64,000 nucleotides of DNA from NCBI GenBank assembly GCA_937934135.1, contig CALHAW010000001.1, positions 62,001 to 126,000 on the forward strand. Reading direction: 5' to 3'. This DNA is from an uncultured Alphaproteobacteria bacterium (lineage in GTDB: Bacteria > Pseudomonadota > Alphaproteobacteria > Micavibrionales > Micavibrionaceae). The translations under genes were made by a program, and so were the position numbers. The notes beneath the pieces were generated by a model that saw nothing but the letters and a program-made list of their open reading frames with translations, did no database searches and was not told the origin of the DNA. Below are positions 42,062-50,077 of this stretch, in pieces. The number at the start of each line of letters is the position of its first letter. Position 1 is the stretch's first letter.

Positions 42062-43534
42062 TTGCTTACAGAACAATTTAGGGTATTCTTAGAACTATGG
42101 AACATAAACCAGAAATACATAACGCCTTCGATTCATCGAAGAATGGGAAAGTGGTTGACGACCTCGTTAAAGAATGGCGACCAGCAACTTCTTTTGATGG
42201 CGTTTCGCGGGGCGGGAAAATCGACGATCGTGGCCCTGTACGTAACGTTTCTTTTATGGGTGGAACCGGCTACGCGAGTATTGGTATTAGCCGCGGACCA
42301 ATCACTGGCCAACAAAATGGTGCGCAACATCCGCAAGATGATAGAGAGTCATCCTTTAACCACGCATCTAAGACCGAAGAATCCTGATCAATGGTCGGTT
42401 GACCGCTTTACCATTAACCGTGATAGGGAACTACGTGATCCTTCCGTTTTGGCAGCGGGAATTACCACCAACATCACAGGCTGCCGCGCCGATATTATCA
42501 TTTATGATGATGTCGAAGTCCCCAATACATGCGGCACACATGAAAAACGATTATCATTGCGTGAACGCCTTAATGAAAGCCGCTTTATTTTGGCAGCAGG
42601 CGGCAGGCAACTTTTTATTGGAACGCCGCATAGCTATTTTTCGATTTATGCGCCCAAAGCCCGAAAAGAAATCAATGAAGAACGCCCTTACCTTGATGGA
42701 TTTAAACGCAAAGAAATTCCAATTTTGAATAAATTGGGTCGTTCTAACTGGCCAGAACAATTTAACCGTAAAGATATTGATCAGATAAAAGCCCAAGTTG
42801 GGCCACAAAAATTTCAATCACAAATGATGTTAAAACCTGTCAACATCAATGAAAGTCGTTTGGATACAACGCTTTTGCAACATTATGACGCGGATCTTGA
42901 ACCACATGAAGCGATGGGGATTTTGTACCTTCGTTTGAACGGTAAAAAAATTATTTCCTGTAGCAGCTGGTGGGATCCTTCTTATGGGGGTGCAAAAAAC
43001 GACCATAGCGTCTTTGCGATTATCTTTACCGATGAAAGGGGGCATCATTACCTCCATCATATTGCTTATATTAAAACAGGGGAAAGTGATCTGAGTGAAG
43101 CCACCGATCAATGTCACCAAATTGCGCAGATTGCTAAAAAATATTTTGTCCCCTCCATTGCGATTGAAACGAACGGTATTGGAAAATTCTTACCTGGAAT
43201 TTTAAGAAATGAATTGGCAAAAGAAAAAATAAATTGCGCCGTGATTGAAAAAACCAGCACGACATCAAAACAAACAAGAATACTTGAAGCTTTTGACGTG
43301 ACGCTCGCCGCCGAAGCACTCTCTGTTCATTGCAGTGTAAAGAAAACGCCCTTCATTCATGAAATGATGGAATGGCAACCAACAGCCAAAAATGGCTTTG
43401 ATGATGGCCTTGACGCGGTGGCGGGTGCGCTTTCTTTAGAACCAGTGCGCATTAAACGTGTTTATTTCCCCTCCCGGCAAAGCTGGGAAAAAGCAGGGGG
43501 CGTATACCAAGCCAAAACAGAATTTGATTTATAA
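42062..43534 (+). CDS. Terminase large subunit (T7 gp19-like)
   Basis: 490-residue DNA packaging motor. The ATPase domain has Walker A FRGAGKST (48-55) and Walker B IIIYDD (145-150), with a coupling segment FIGTPHSYFSIY (about 186-196). The RNase-H-like nuclease domain starts at WWDPSYGG with catalytic Asp305 and ends with the acidic cluster DDGLDAVAGAL near 445. Start is TTG at 42062; an in-frame stop lies 9 bp upstream, so no longer form is possible. Both catalytic domains look intact, so the module should be able to package DNA. Confidence 0.92.
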   Translation: MLTEQFRVFLELWNINQKYITPSIHRRMGKWLTTSLKNGDQQLLLMAFRGAGKSTIVALYVTFLLWVEPATRVLVLAADQSLANKMVRNIRKMIESHPLTTHLRPKNPDQWSVDRFTINRDRELRDPSVLAAGITTNITGCRADIIIYDDVEVPNTCGTHEKRLSLRERLNESRFILAAGGRQLFIGTPHSYFSIYAPKARKEINEERPYLDGFKRKEIPILNKLGRSNWPEQFNRKDIDQIKAQVGPQKFQSQMMLKPVNINESRLDTTLLQHYDADLEPHEAMGILYLRLNGKKIISCSSWWDPSYGGAKNDHSVFAIIFTDERGHHYLHHIAYIKTGESDLSEATDQCHQIAQIAKKYFVPSIAIETNGIGKFLPGILRNELAKEKINCAVIEKTSTTSKQTRILEAFDVTLAAEALSVHCSVKKTPFIHEMMEWQPTAKNGFDDGLDAVAGALSLEPVRIKRVYFPSRQSWEKAGGVYQAKTEFDL

Positions 43535-43549
43535 AAAAGGACTTTAACC

Positions 43550-43837
43550 ATGAATATTTTTGATATTGCATTCAATGATTGGATTACAATTTCGGTCATT
43601 ATTGCGCAGGCGGGGGTCATGTATTACCGCCTTAAAAAAGTTGAGCAACGCACAGACTGCCTCAATGATTTAATTACCGAATTTGCAGTCTACAAAAACT
43701 CACTCGAAAATTACCGCCATGATGCGGAAAAACAATCTAGCCGTACAGAAATTATCCTACAGCGTCTAGATAGCCGCCTTTCCAGCATTGAAACACATGC
43801 GCTAAAGGCTCTCATCCAGCAAAATAAATTACAATAA
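43550..43837 (+). CDS. Small membrane-anchored coiled-coil protein (spanin/Rz-like)
   Basis: 95 residues. One N-terminal membrane helix (about 10-27, DWITISVIIAQAGVMYYRL) is followed by a coiled coil (about 28-95) with a Leu/Glu heptad pattern. This topology fits an inner-membrane spanin or a holin accessory. It lies between TerL and the cell-wall hydrolase; T7 places its spanin Rz (gp18.5) next to TerL. Sequence alone does not prove the function. Confidence 0.6.
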   Translation: MNIFDIAFNDWITISVIIAQAGVMYYRLKKVEQRTDCLNDLITEFAVYKNSLENYRHDAEKQSSRTEIILQRLDSRLSSIETHALKALIQQNKLQ

Positions 43838-43860
43838 ATAAACGATAATAGGAGAACTCT

Positions 43861-44373
43861 ATGTTTAAAAATATAATTGGGCTGTTCGCGCGGCCCGATA
43901 CACAAACGCGCGCGTCTAAAGCACAATCAGAAGAACAAAAGCAAGCCGACTTTTACCGTGAATTAGAAATTGATACCCTCGCCCGCACAATCTTTGGTGA
44001 AGCACGTGGAGAGCCTGTTGAGGGGATGGAAGCCGTCGCCAATGTTGTTCAAAACCGCGTGAAAATATCACAGAAAAAAGGACGCTATTGGTGGGGCAAT
44101 AACATCATTGGTGTGTGCCAAAAACCTTATCAATTTTCCTGTTGGAATAAAAATGATCCCAGCTATCAACGGCTGTTGGATGTCACGGAAAAGAATATTC
44201 ATTTTGCCACATGCTTGCGCATTGCCCGCCGTGCAGTGATTAACGCATTACCTGACAGAACAAAGGGCGCAACCCATTACCATGCAGATTATATTATGCC
44301 CTACTGGGCGAAGGGGGAGCGCCCCGTTAAAATAATTGGCGCGCATCTTTTTTATAAATTGGTAGAGGTGTAA
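43861..44373 (+). CDS. Cell wall hydrolase, SleB family (endolysin)
   Basis: 170 residues. The SleB-type domain (about 40-170) carries the catalytic Glu in T-L-A-R-T-I-F-G-E-A-R-G-E, then VANVVQNRV and GVCQKPYQFSCWN, all family landmarks, and a C-terminal T-H-Y-H-A-D-Y-I-M-P-Y-W-A segment. SleB enzymes cleave the glycan strand of peptidoglycan. There is no clear signal peptide, so export depends on the holin encoded next, 1 bp downstream. Similar hydrolases serve in GTA release in other alphaproteobacteria. Confidence 0.87.
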   Translation: MFKNIIGLFARPDTQTRASKAQSEEQKQADFYRELEIDTLARTIFGEARGEPVEGMEAVANVVQNRVKISQKKGRYWWGNNIIGVCQKPYQFSCWNKNDPSYQRLLDVTEKNIHFATCLRIARRAVINALPDRTKGATHYHADYIMPYWAKGERPVKIIGAHLFYKLVEV

Positions 44374-44374
44374 A

Positions 44375-44866
44375 ATGCTCACGACTATTTTATCAAAAAT
44401 AGGACTCCCCATTCTGATTGAATTTGTCGCCCGCGCATTAGGTCGTATTAACCACCCCGTTGCCAAAAGCGCAAGCGCCGCGCTTGAGGAAGTAGAGGGC
44501 GCATTGGCAGGGGGCTTGATTTCATCTGATCAAATGATGGAGGCAAACCGTCACGCCGAAGAAATGGCGCGGATCAACATGCAGGAATATGAAACCAACC
44601 TGTCTGAAATTAATCAATCCCTTCGCGCCGAAATTATTTCCCAAGATTTATATGTGCGCCGCATGCGCCCAACATTTGGTTATATCATGGCCTTTACATG
44701 GGCGGCGCAAATGTCCGCTGTTGCCTTTATTGTGGTTTTTGATACCGAAAAAGTCGCTGATGTTCTCGCGGGTATGGCCTCACTCAGCACGATTTGGGCT
44801 GTCGGCCTGTCTGTCCTTGGTGTCTATGTCTATAAACGCAGCGAAGATAAAAAACTTCTCAAATAA
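44375..44866 (+). CDS. Three-TM holin of the GTA-holin family
   Basis: 163 residues. An N-terminal hydrophobic stretch (about 4-20) is followed by an amphipathic region (about 30-95) and two C-terminal membrane helices (about 105-125 and 130-155). The R-R-M-R-P-T-F-G-Y sequence before the second hydrophobic block is typical of the family named for gene-transfer-agent release (GTA_holin_3TM). Holins make inner-membrane holes that let the endolysin reach the wall. It is the last gene of the module; icd begins 50 bp later. Confidence 0.8.
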   Translation: MLTTILSKIGLPILIEFVARALGRINHPVAKSASAALEEVEGALAGGLISSDQMMEANRHAEEMARINMQEYETNLSEINQSLRAEIISQDLYVRRMRPTFGYIMAFTWAAQMSAVAFIVVFDTEKVADVLAGMASLSTIWAVGLSVLGVYVYKRSEDKKLLK

Positions 44867-44915
44867 TATGAACCCTGTAAACTAGTGGTGGTTTTATTCA
44901 AAACAGGACATCACA

Positions 44916-46361
44916 ATGACTCAAAAAACACCTATCACAATCGCCCGCGGTGACGGCATCGGCCCCGCTATTATGGACGCTACGTTGAAAATATTAGAAG
45001 CCGCAGGCGCGCAGCTTGATATTGAAGAAATTGAAATTGGTAAGGCTGTTTATGAACGCGGCGTGCCGAGCGGCATTGAAGATAGTTCTTGGGATTCCCT
45101 GCGCCGGACAAAGATTTTTTTAAAAGCGCCCATTACAACCCCGCAGGGTGGTGGTTTTAAATCATTAAACGTGACTGTACGTAAAACATTAGGGCTTTTT
45201 GCCAATGTCCGCCCTTGCGTGGCTTACCATCCCTTTGTTGAAACAAATCATTCCTCCATGGATATGGTGATCATACGGGAAAATGAAGAAGACCTTTATG
45301 GCGGGATTGAATATCGTCAATCACAACAAGTAATGGCGTCTTTAAAATTGATTTCCCGTCCAGGGACAGAACGCATTGTGCGCTATGCGTTTGAATATGC
45401 ACGCGCCAATGGCCGTAAAAAAGTCACCTGTATGACCAAAGATAATATTATGAAGATGGCCGATGGCTTGTTCCATAAAGTTTTTGATGAAATTGGCGAA
45501 GAATATAAAGACATTGAACAAGACCACATGATCATTGATATCGGTACGGCGAAGGTTGCCGCCAATCCAGGGATGTTTGATGTGATTGTTCTGCCGAATT
45601 TATATGGTGATATTGTGTCTGATGTTGCCGCCGAAGTTACCGGATCTGTCGGTCTTGGCGGGTCGAGCAATATTGGCGTTGATTTTGGCATGTTCGAAGC
45701 GGTGCATGGTTCTGCCCCTGATATTGCGGGTATGGGTATCGCTAATCCCTCAGGCTTAATTTTGGGCGCGGTGATGATGCTTGTCCATATTGGGCAAGGG
45801 GACGTTGCGGCGAAAATTCATAACGCATGGAAAAAAACAATCGAAGATGGTGTGCATACTGGTGATATTTACCGCGACGGCGTTAGCACGACAAAAGCAG
45901 GTACAGATGATTTCACCGCGGCGTTGATTGATAATTTGGGCGCGACCCCTAAAACATTGGCAAAGGTTGAATATGCCGCAGGCGGAAAAGGAATTATTAT
46001 TCCGCCGTTAAAAGTAATCCCTGATGAGAAAAAAGAACGTATTGGCGTTGATGTCGGTATTAATTTTGGGGGACAGCCAGACGCGCTCGCCGCACTGGTA
46101 CAGCCCTGCCAAACAGAAAATCTTACGCTTTCTATTATTTCAAATCGTGGGGTTAAAGTATGGCCTGACGGCGCGGAGGAAACGTTCTGTACTGATAATT
46201 GGCGCCTACGCTTTAAAGGCAAAGATGGCAACCATGTGAAAACATCCGAAGTCGTGCAACTTCTCTCAAACCTTAATAACGCCGATATGAATTTCACAAA
46301 CGCGCTTATGCTCTATAAATTCAATGGTGCCGATGGCTTTACAAAGGCGCAGGGGGAGTGA
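44916..46361 (+). CDS. icd: NADP-dependent isocitrate dehydrogenase, long alphaproteobacterial form
   Basis: TCA-cycle enzyme converting isocitrate to 2-oxoglutarate. The first about 335 residues are the IDH/IMDH fold with the TIARGDGIGPAIMDATLKIL opening, the substrate residues in R-E-N-E-E-D-L-Y-G-G-I-E-Y, and an NADP-site region HGSAPDIAGMGIANPSG. A C-terminal extension (about 340-481) is the hallmark of the Rickettsia-type long IDH. Its ATG is 50 bp after the holin gene. It ends inside the first copy of a 13-bp direct repeat and overlaps the convergent HExxH gene by 23 bp. Confidence 0.93.
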   Translation: MTQKTPITIARGDGIGPAIMDATLKILEAAGAQLDIEEIEIGKAVYERGVPSGIEDSSWDSLRRTKIFLKAPITTPQGGGFKSLNVTVRKTLGLFANVRPCVAYHPFVETNHSSMDMVIIRENEEDLYGGIEYRQSQQVMASLKLISRPGTERIVRYAFEYARANGRKKVTCMTKDNIMKMADGLFHKVFDEIGEEYKDIEQDHMIIDIGTAKVAANPGMFDVIVLPNLYGDIVSDVAAEVTGSVGLGGSSNIGVDFGMFEAVHGSAPDIAGMGIANPSGLILGAVMMLVHIGQGDVAAKIHNAWKKTIEDGVHTGDIYRDGVSTTKAGTDDFTAALIDNLGATPKTLAKVEYAAGGKGIIIPPLKVIPDEKKERIGVDVGINFGGQPDALAALVQPCQTENLTLSIISNRGVKVWPDGAEETFCTDNWRLRFKGKDGNHVKTSEVVQLLSNLNNADMNFTNALMLYKFNGADGFTKAQGE

Positions 46362-47271
46362 GGTTGATTGTTTGATTAACAAATTGCCCAATTTGATGCG
46401 CTAAGACTTCATTAAATTGTTTGTAATAAGAATTACCCATTCTTGTGGGAATATAGGCATTGTTTGAATCACGTTCAACGATAAGAGCGGCATCTTGCTT
46501 TAACCAATCTGGGACAATAGGCGATGAATATCTATACGCATATCCTATTTGCCCCTCAATGATGTGAACACTTTCATGAAAAATAACGTCTAATGCGCAG
46601 GCCAGATTTTGAAACCTAGAATCTGGGTGCGTGTTGATATGAATGCCATTGCTGCCTGGCCATATATTTGAACCGATATTTGCAATGCCCCGAAGGATTC
46701 TTGCTTCATTTGTATCGGGATTTTTTTGATATGACTCATGATATAGAAAAACTCTATCTTCTCTTATGTGTTTTGCTAAATCGGTATTTTTCCCTAACAT
46801 TCTTTTTACATTTGAAATGATAAAATGGTGATTTAACTTTAAAAACTTTTGAGTATCCTTCTGTGATAATTTCTTCCAATTTGATATATATTCAGCCGCC
46901 TCTGTGCTTTGATACAGATCAGTTAACGCTAATTTAGTAATGATTTTTATCCAATTATTATATCTCTCACTAAATTGTAACGTGGAAGATATCTTATTTA
47001 ATGCGGCTATTTCATCTGAAATTTTTTCTTTATCGATCGGGGCATTTGCGTGTTCTTTTTTTGTAGGAAACCTCTGGTCAATATCATGAATAATCATGGA
47101 TACTCTTTGGAAGCGTTCAGTTAATGTTAAAGTCCTTATTTCTGTTGTCGAAGAATTTAGAGTTTGATGCGTAAGACTGCTGCCTTGTGGATGCGTAAGA
47201 TAATCTTCAGGTAGCTTTCTTATGAAGAAGGCTTTTATTGTTTGTGCGAAGTTATAATCTTGTTTACCCAT
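46339..47271 (-). CDS. HExxH-motif protein of unknown function
   Basis: 310 residues, soluble, with no signal peptide. A H-E-S-V-H motif in a hydrophobic context (LDVIFHESVHIIEGQIG, about 225-241) is a possible zinc-protease site; a following acidic residue would be the third ligand. The rest is helical and not recognised. It is flanked by a 13-bp direct repeat (46353-46365 and 47348-47360), and its last codons read through the end of icd on the other strand. This suggests that it was inserted between icd and the next gene. Confidence 0.65.
   Translation of the reverse strand: MGKQDYNFAQTIKAFFIRKLPEDYLTHPQGSSLTHQTLNSSTTEIRTLTLTERFQRVSMIIHDIDQRFPTKKEHANAPIDKEKISDEIAALNKISSTLQFSERYNNWIKIITKLALTDLYQSTEAAEYISNWKKLSQKDTQKFLKLNHHFIISNVKRMLGKNTDLAKHIREDRVFLYHESYQKNPDTNEARILRGIANIGSNIWPGSNGIHINTHPDSRFQNLACALDVIFHESVHIIEGQIGYAYRYSSPIVPDWLKQDAALIVERDSNNAYIPTRMGNSYYKQFNEVLAHQIGQFVNQTINLTPPAPL
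46353..46365. repeat. Direct repeat copy 1, GGGGAGTGAGGTT
   Basis: Exact copy of 47348-47360, 995 bp apart, spanning the icd stop codon. The two copies flank the HExxH gene. A duplication made during insertion, or recombination at a short homology, is the simplest explanation. Confidence 0.7.
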
Positions 47272-47347
47272 AATGAGCGTTGGTTATATAGATAAATAGC
47301 ATTATGTCAATAAATTATTCTGCTATCTTCATAAATACAGACCCAAA

Positions 47348-47360
47348 GGGGAGTGAGGTT
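47348..47360. repeat. Direct repeat copy 2, GGGGAGTGAGGTT
   Basis: Exact copy of 46353-46365. It touches the stop codon of the membrane-protein gene that starts at 48018. Confidence 0.7.
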
Positions 47361-48018
47361 ACTTTAACTCACGTTTTTGAACAGCGATGAGGTACAAAAG
47401 TACAAAATAGAACATATATAGCTCTTGTATCTCACTAAAGCGGACAAAAAGCTGTACCCCCAACGCTTCACCTGTTTTTTCGATGATTTGCGGCACAACA
47501 ACACAAAGCGCCACGAACCATAAATCTTTTGGTGAATAAAGAATTTTAAATTTATCTGGGATAAAGCGTAATCTTTTTTCTTGAATAAAAGGAATAATCA
47601 ATCCTCCAATAATAATACCAATTAACAAAATAAGACGCGGTTTTTGATCAAGCCATGAGCTTGTATTATGCAGATTGGTTTCCCCTTGATCATTGACGCT
47701 CTGCCAGGATTCTGGCGTTCCCCAGTTTAAAATATGCTGCCCCCAACTAACTTCTTCACCGGCAACATAAAGGCAACATAATGCTGCCAATCCAAACCAT
47801 AAAGTGAGCAGATGGTTTTGTTGTTTTTTAGATTTGAAAAAACAATAAGCGGCATAAAAAAATGCTATCGTAATAACAAAGAACTGCAATAATTCATGCG
47901 GCCCACCTTCGCTCAACATGGCATTCATCACATCATAGGGAGTAATCATTTCCGCAACTGTTTGAATAAGTAGAAAAAGCGCGGGGATCCAAATTATATA
48001 AAGGGGCTTTAAAATCAT
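47359..48018 (-). CDS. Polytopic membrane protein with EExSWGQ motif
   Basis: 219 residues with about six membrane helices (near 5-25, 45-62, 72-92, 130-150, 165-185, 195-212). Between helices 3 and 4 lies the conserved-looking hydrophilic stretch A-G-E-E-V-S-W-G-Q-H-I-L-N-W, followed by Q-G-E-T-N-L-H-N. I have seen this pattern in uncharacterised membrane proteins but know no function. The product of 58591-59196 has a related R-E-T-S-W-G element, so the two may be distant relatives. Confidence 0.7.
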   Translation of the reverse strand: MILKPLYIIWIPALFLLIQTVAEMITPYDVMNAMLSEGGPHELLQFFVITIAFFYAAYCFFKSKKQQNHLLTLWFGLAALCCLYVAGEEVSWGQHILNWGTPESWQSVNDQGETNLHNTSSWLDQKPRLILLIGIIIGGLIIPFIQEKRLRFIPDKFKILYSPKDLWFVALCVVVPQIIEKTGEALGVQLFVRFSEIQELYMFYFVLLYLIAVQKRELK

Positions 48019-48064
48019 TATTATATTGGTTTCCTTAAATAGTGTTTCTTTAAAAAATGCTTCC

Positions 48065-48907
48065 TTAAAAAGTTGCGGCCTTTACCGTATTGGCCAATAA
48101 ACAGGCGATTGTCATGGGGCCAACACCGCCAGGGACAGGGGTGATGGCGCTGGCTATATCTTTAACCGCGTCAAAATCTACATCACCACAAAGCTTACCT
48201 GTATCAAGGCGGTTAATACCTACATCAATCACAATCGCGCCGTCTTTGACCCAATCGGCCTGCACCATTTTGGGGCGACCGACGGCAGCGACAAGAATAT
48301 CTGCAGTTTTACAAACGCTGGCTAAATCTTTTGTTCTGGAATGAGCGATGGTGACGGTACAATTTTCTTGTAGCAAAAGCTGCGCCATCGGCTTACCAAA
48401 TAAATTGGAACGGCCAATCACGACCGCATGCTTACCGCTTAAATTTTCTTCGGCGGATTTGATTAATCTTAATGACCCTTGTGGTGTACATGGAATCAAT
48501 CCATCATTCATACCTAAAAAAAGCTTGCCCGCATTTGTCATGGTTAACCCATCCACATCTTTTGCAGGCGCAATAGATTGCACCAGACTTTCTTGCACCG
48601 CGCTTAAATGTTGAGGCAGGGGCAGCTGTAATAAAATGCCGTGAATATCAGGATTTTCATTCAGGTTTTTAATAACGTGTCGAATTTCCTCTTCGGTCGC
48701 TTCATCGCTCATCTTATGTTCAAAGCTTTGAATACCAACATGCGCGCAGGCTTTAATTTTATTGCCAACATACACATGGGATGCGGGGTCATCCCCCACC
48801 AAAATCACCGCAAGGCCGACAGGCTTGCCTAAATTGGTGACTTGCGCCTTAATTTCTTCTCTTAAATGGGCCGCAATGGCTTTTCCGTCAATAATATGGG
48901 CGCTCAT
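48065..48907 (-). CDS. folD: Bifunctional methylenetetrahydrofolate dehydrogenase/cyclohydrolase
   Basis: One-carbon metabolism enzyme interconverting 5,10-methylene- and 10-formyl-tetrahydrofolate. Visible motifs are the active-site Lys region ASHVYVGNKIKACAHVGI, the GILLQLPLPQHL segment, KDVDGLT, the Rossmann motif VIGRSNLFGKPMAQLLL and the C-terminal TPVPGGVGPMTIACLLANTV. The 280 residues are full length. It is 2 bp from the YggT gene on the same strand. It supplies the formyl donor for PurH, encoded elsewhere in the window. Confidence 0.96.
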   Translation of the reverse strand: MSAHIIDGKAIAAHLREEIKAQVTNLGKPVGLAVILVGDDPASHVYVGNKIKACAHVGIQSFEHKMSDEATEEEIRHVIKNLNENPDIHGILLQLPLPQHLSAVQESLVQSIAPAKDVDGLTMTNAGKLFLGMNDGLIPCTPQGSLRLIKSAEENLSGKHAVVIGRSNLFGKPMAQLLLQENCTVTIAHSRTKDLASVCKTADILVAAVGRPKMVQADWVKDGAIVIDVGINRLDTGKLCGDVDFDAVKDIASAITPVPGGVGPMTIACLLANTVKAATF

Positions 48908-48909
48908 CT

Positions 48910-49200
48910 TTAAAACCCGCCGTTAAAAAAGACCATGGCAACGCCATTTTTTAATAATGAGATTCCAAAAATGATAATAATTGGCGTCAGGTCAATTCCC
49001 GCCACGGCAGGAATAAAACGCCGCAATGGCTTATAAACGGGGTCGGTTATTTTATGGATTAAACCCACAAGGTTACGTGCTTGCTCATTTTTAATGTTGA
49101 CCACATCAAACGCCAAAAGCCAGCTCAACACGACTTGTGCGATAATAATCCAAAAGAAAACATCTAAAAGAAGGATAAGAATTTGACCAATAAGAACCAT
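48910..49200 (-). CDS. YggT family membrane protein
   Basis: 96 residues with two membrane helices (about 3-25 and 70-92) and the conserved central element L-L-A-F-D-V-V-N, then D-P-V-Y-K-P-L-R-R-F-I-P with I-D-L-T-P-I-I. The family is widespread and has been linked to osmotic tolerance or organelle division, without a clear mechanism. It is co-directional with folD 2 bp away, probably one operon. Confidence 0.9.
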   Translation of the reverse strand: MVLIGQILILLLDVFFWIIIAQVVLSWLLAFDVVNIKNEQARNLVGLIHKITDPVYKPLRRFIPAVAGIDLTPIIIIFGISLLKNGVAMVFFNGGF

Positions 49201-49287
49201 AAATTTTGCCTTTGTTAGGATTTTGATAACCTATTGATGTATAATGGTATTGTGGGTATTCGTCAAATCATCAAACAGATTTTTTCA

Positions 49288-49995
49288 ATGAATTATAATT
49301 CAAATATTTTAGCTATCTTATTGATTGCATTGTCTTTTCCAATGGGTATTTCCGGGGCGGCATGGGCGCAATCTGTGGAATGTCAGGCAAAAACAGTGCC
49401 GCGTATTAATGTTATTCCAAAAACAGAGAATATTAAATATGATTTCACCAAAACCAAAGCGCAGCTTAATTCTGTTGATGTAGATACAATTTCCCCTTAC
49501 GGCCCACAGCATAAAACAACGGTGAGCGGCCTGATGAGTGGTTCTATTCAGGTGCGCACGCAGGCTGAATTTATCCATGAAAAATATGAACAAGCTGATT
49601 TAGGCTGTGTTTATCTTAAAAATATTAACGTCGAAGTTAAAATTGACCCCACAATCTTCATTGCGCGTGAATATAAAAATGGAAGCTGTTACCATAATGC
49701 CGTTCTTAATCACGAACGCAAACATGTGCGCGAAGATCAGTTGATTGTGAATAAATATGTTGGCCGTATTGGCCGTTCTTTGCAGGATTTGATTAAGGGG
49801 AAAACAGATGGTTTTGGCCCTTACCAACTTGATCGCTTGGATTCAGTGCAAAAAAATGTTGAACAGGCGGTTAATCAGGTTGTGACAAGATATAACGATG
49901 ACATGAATAAAGAACGCCGCCGCAGGCAACAAGCCATTGATAGCCTTGAAGAATATGAGTCTATCGGGTCAAGATGCCCTAAGGAGCGGGGTTAA
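49288..49995 (+). CDS. Secreted HExxH protein, possible DUF922-like zinc protease
   Basis: About 235 residues from the ATG at 49288; the longer frame from 49234 would place 18 residues before the signal. The signal peptide (MNYNSNILAILLIALSFPMG to a cleavage after AAWA) targets the periplasm. The mature part has a H-E-R-K-H motif (N-H-E-R-K-H-V-R-E-D-Q) with a G-S-C-Y-H-N sequence just before, as in DUF922-type predicted metalloproteases. The C-terminus is a charged helix rich in Arg/Glu. Substrate unknown. Confidence 0.72.
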   Translation: MNYNSNILAILLIALSFPMGISGAAWAQSVECQAKTVPRINVIPKTENIKYDFTKTKAQLNSVDVDTISPYGPQHKTTVSGLMSGSIQVRTQAEFIHEKYEQADLGCVYLKNINVEVKIDPTIFIAREYKNGSCYHNAVLNHERKHVREDQLIVNKYVGRIGRSLQDLIKGKTDGFGPYQLDRLDSVQKNVEQAVNQVVTRYNDDMNKERRRRQQAIDSLEEYESIGSRCPKERG

Positions 49996-50011
49996 AAAAA
50001 ACCGCATTTTT
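49986..50011 (+). terminator. Possible terminator before acnA
   Basis: GCGG ... CCGC arms (49986-49989 and 50002-50005) with an AT-rich loop, followed by TTTTT. The stem is only 4 bp plus A-T pairs, so the call is weak. Confidence 0.4.
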
Positions 50012-50077
50012 CTCTTCTCTTCTTCGTGCTATACTCTGATTTACTTTTAAACTTTATAAATCAAATCAGGATTTCTT

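Larger units (their letters stand above)
30640..44866 (+). mobile_element. Podovirus-like late module without integrase or replication genes (GTA-like candidate)
   Basis: About 14.2 kb of structural, packaging and lysis genes on the plus strand, in the order of the T7 late region: portal, scaffold, capsid, terminator, tail tubular A and B, internal-virion-like, tailspike, TerS position, TerL, spanin position, then SleB-type hydrolase and 3-TM holin. No integrase, excisionase, DNA or RNA polymerase, helicase or primase is present, and I found no att repeat. It ends 50 bp before icd. A minus-strand PilZ gene sits inside. The content fits a domesticated prophage or gene transfer agent; a decaying prophage is the alternative, but no structural gene is visibly broken. 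Confidence 0.75.

Noticed and set aside
42027-42092. 21-codon ORF starting at 42027 before the terminase gene
   Set aside because: Too short, overlaps the TerL start in another frame, and has no supporting feature.
42097-42387. 96-codon ORF inside the terminase large-subunit gene, another frame
   Set aside because: It lies fully over the Walker A region of TerL, has no ribosome binding site and shows no domain; it is a shadow of the real frame.
30640-44866. An ordinary active prophage with an integration site
   Set aside because: No integrase, excisionase, replication gene or tRNA is present, and no direct repeat pair was found at the edges; the call stays at phage-derived module.
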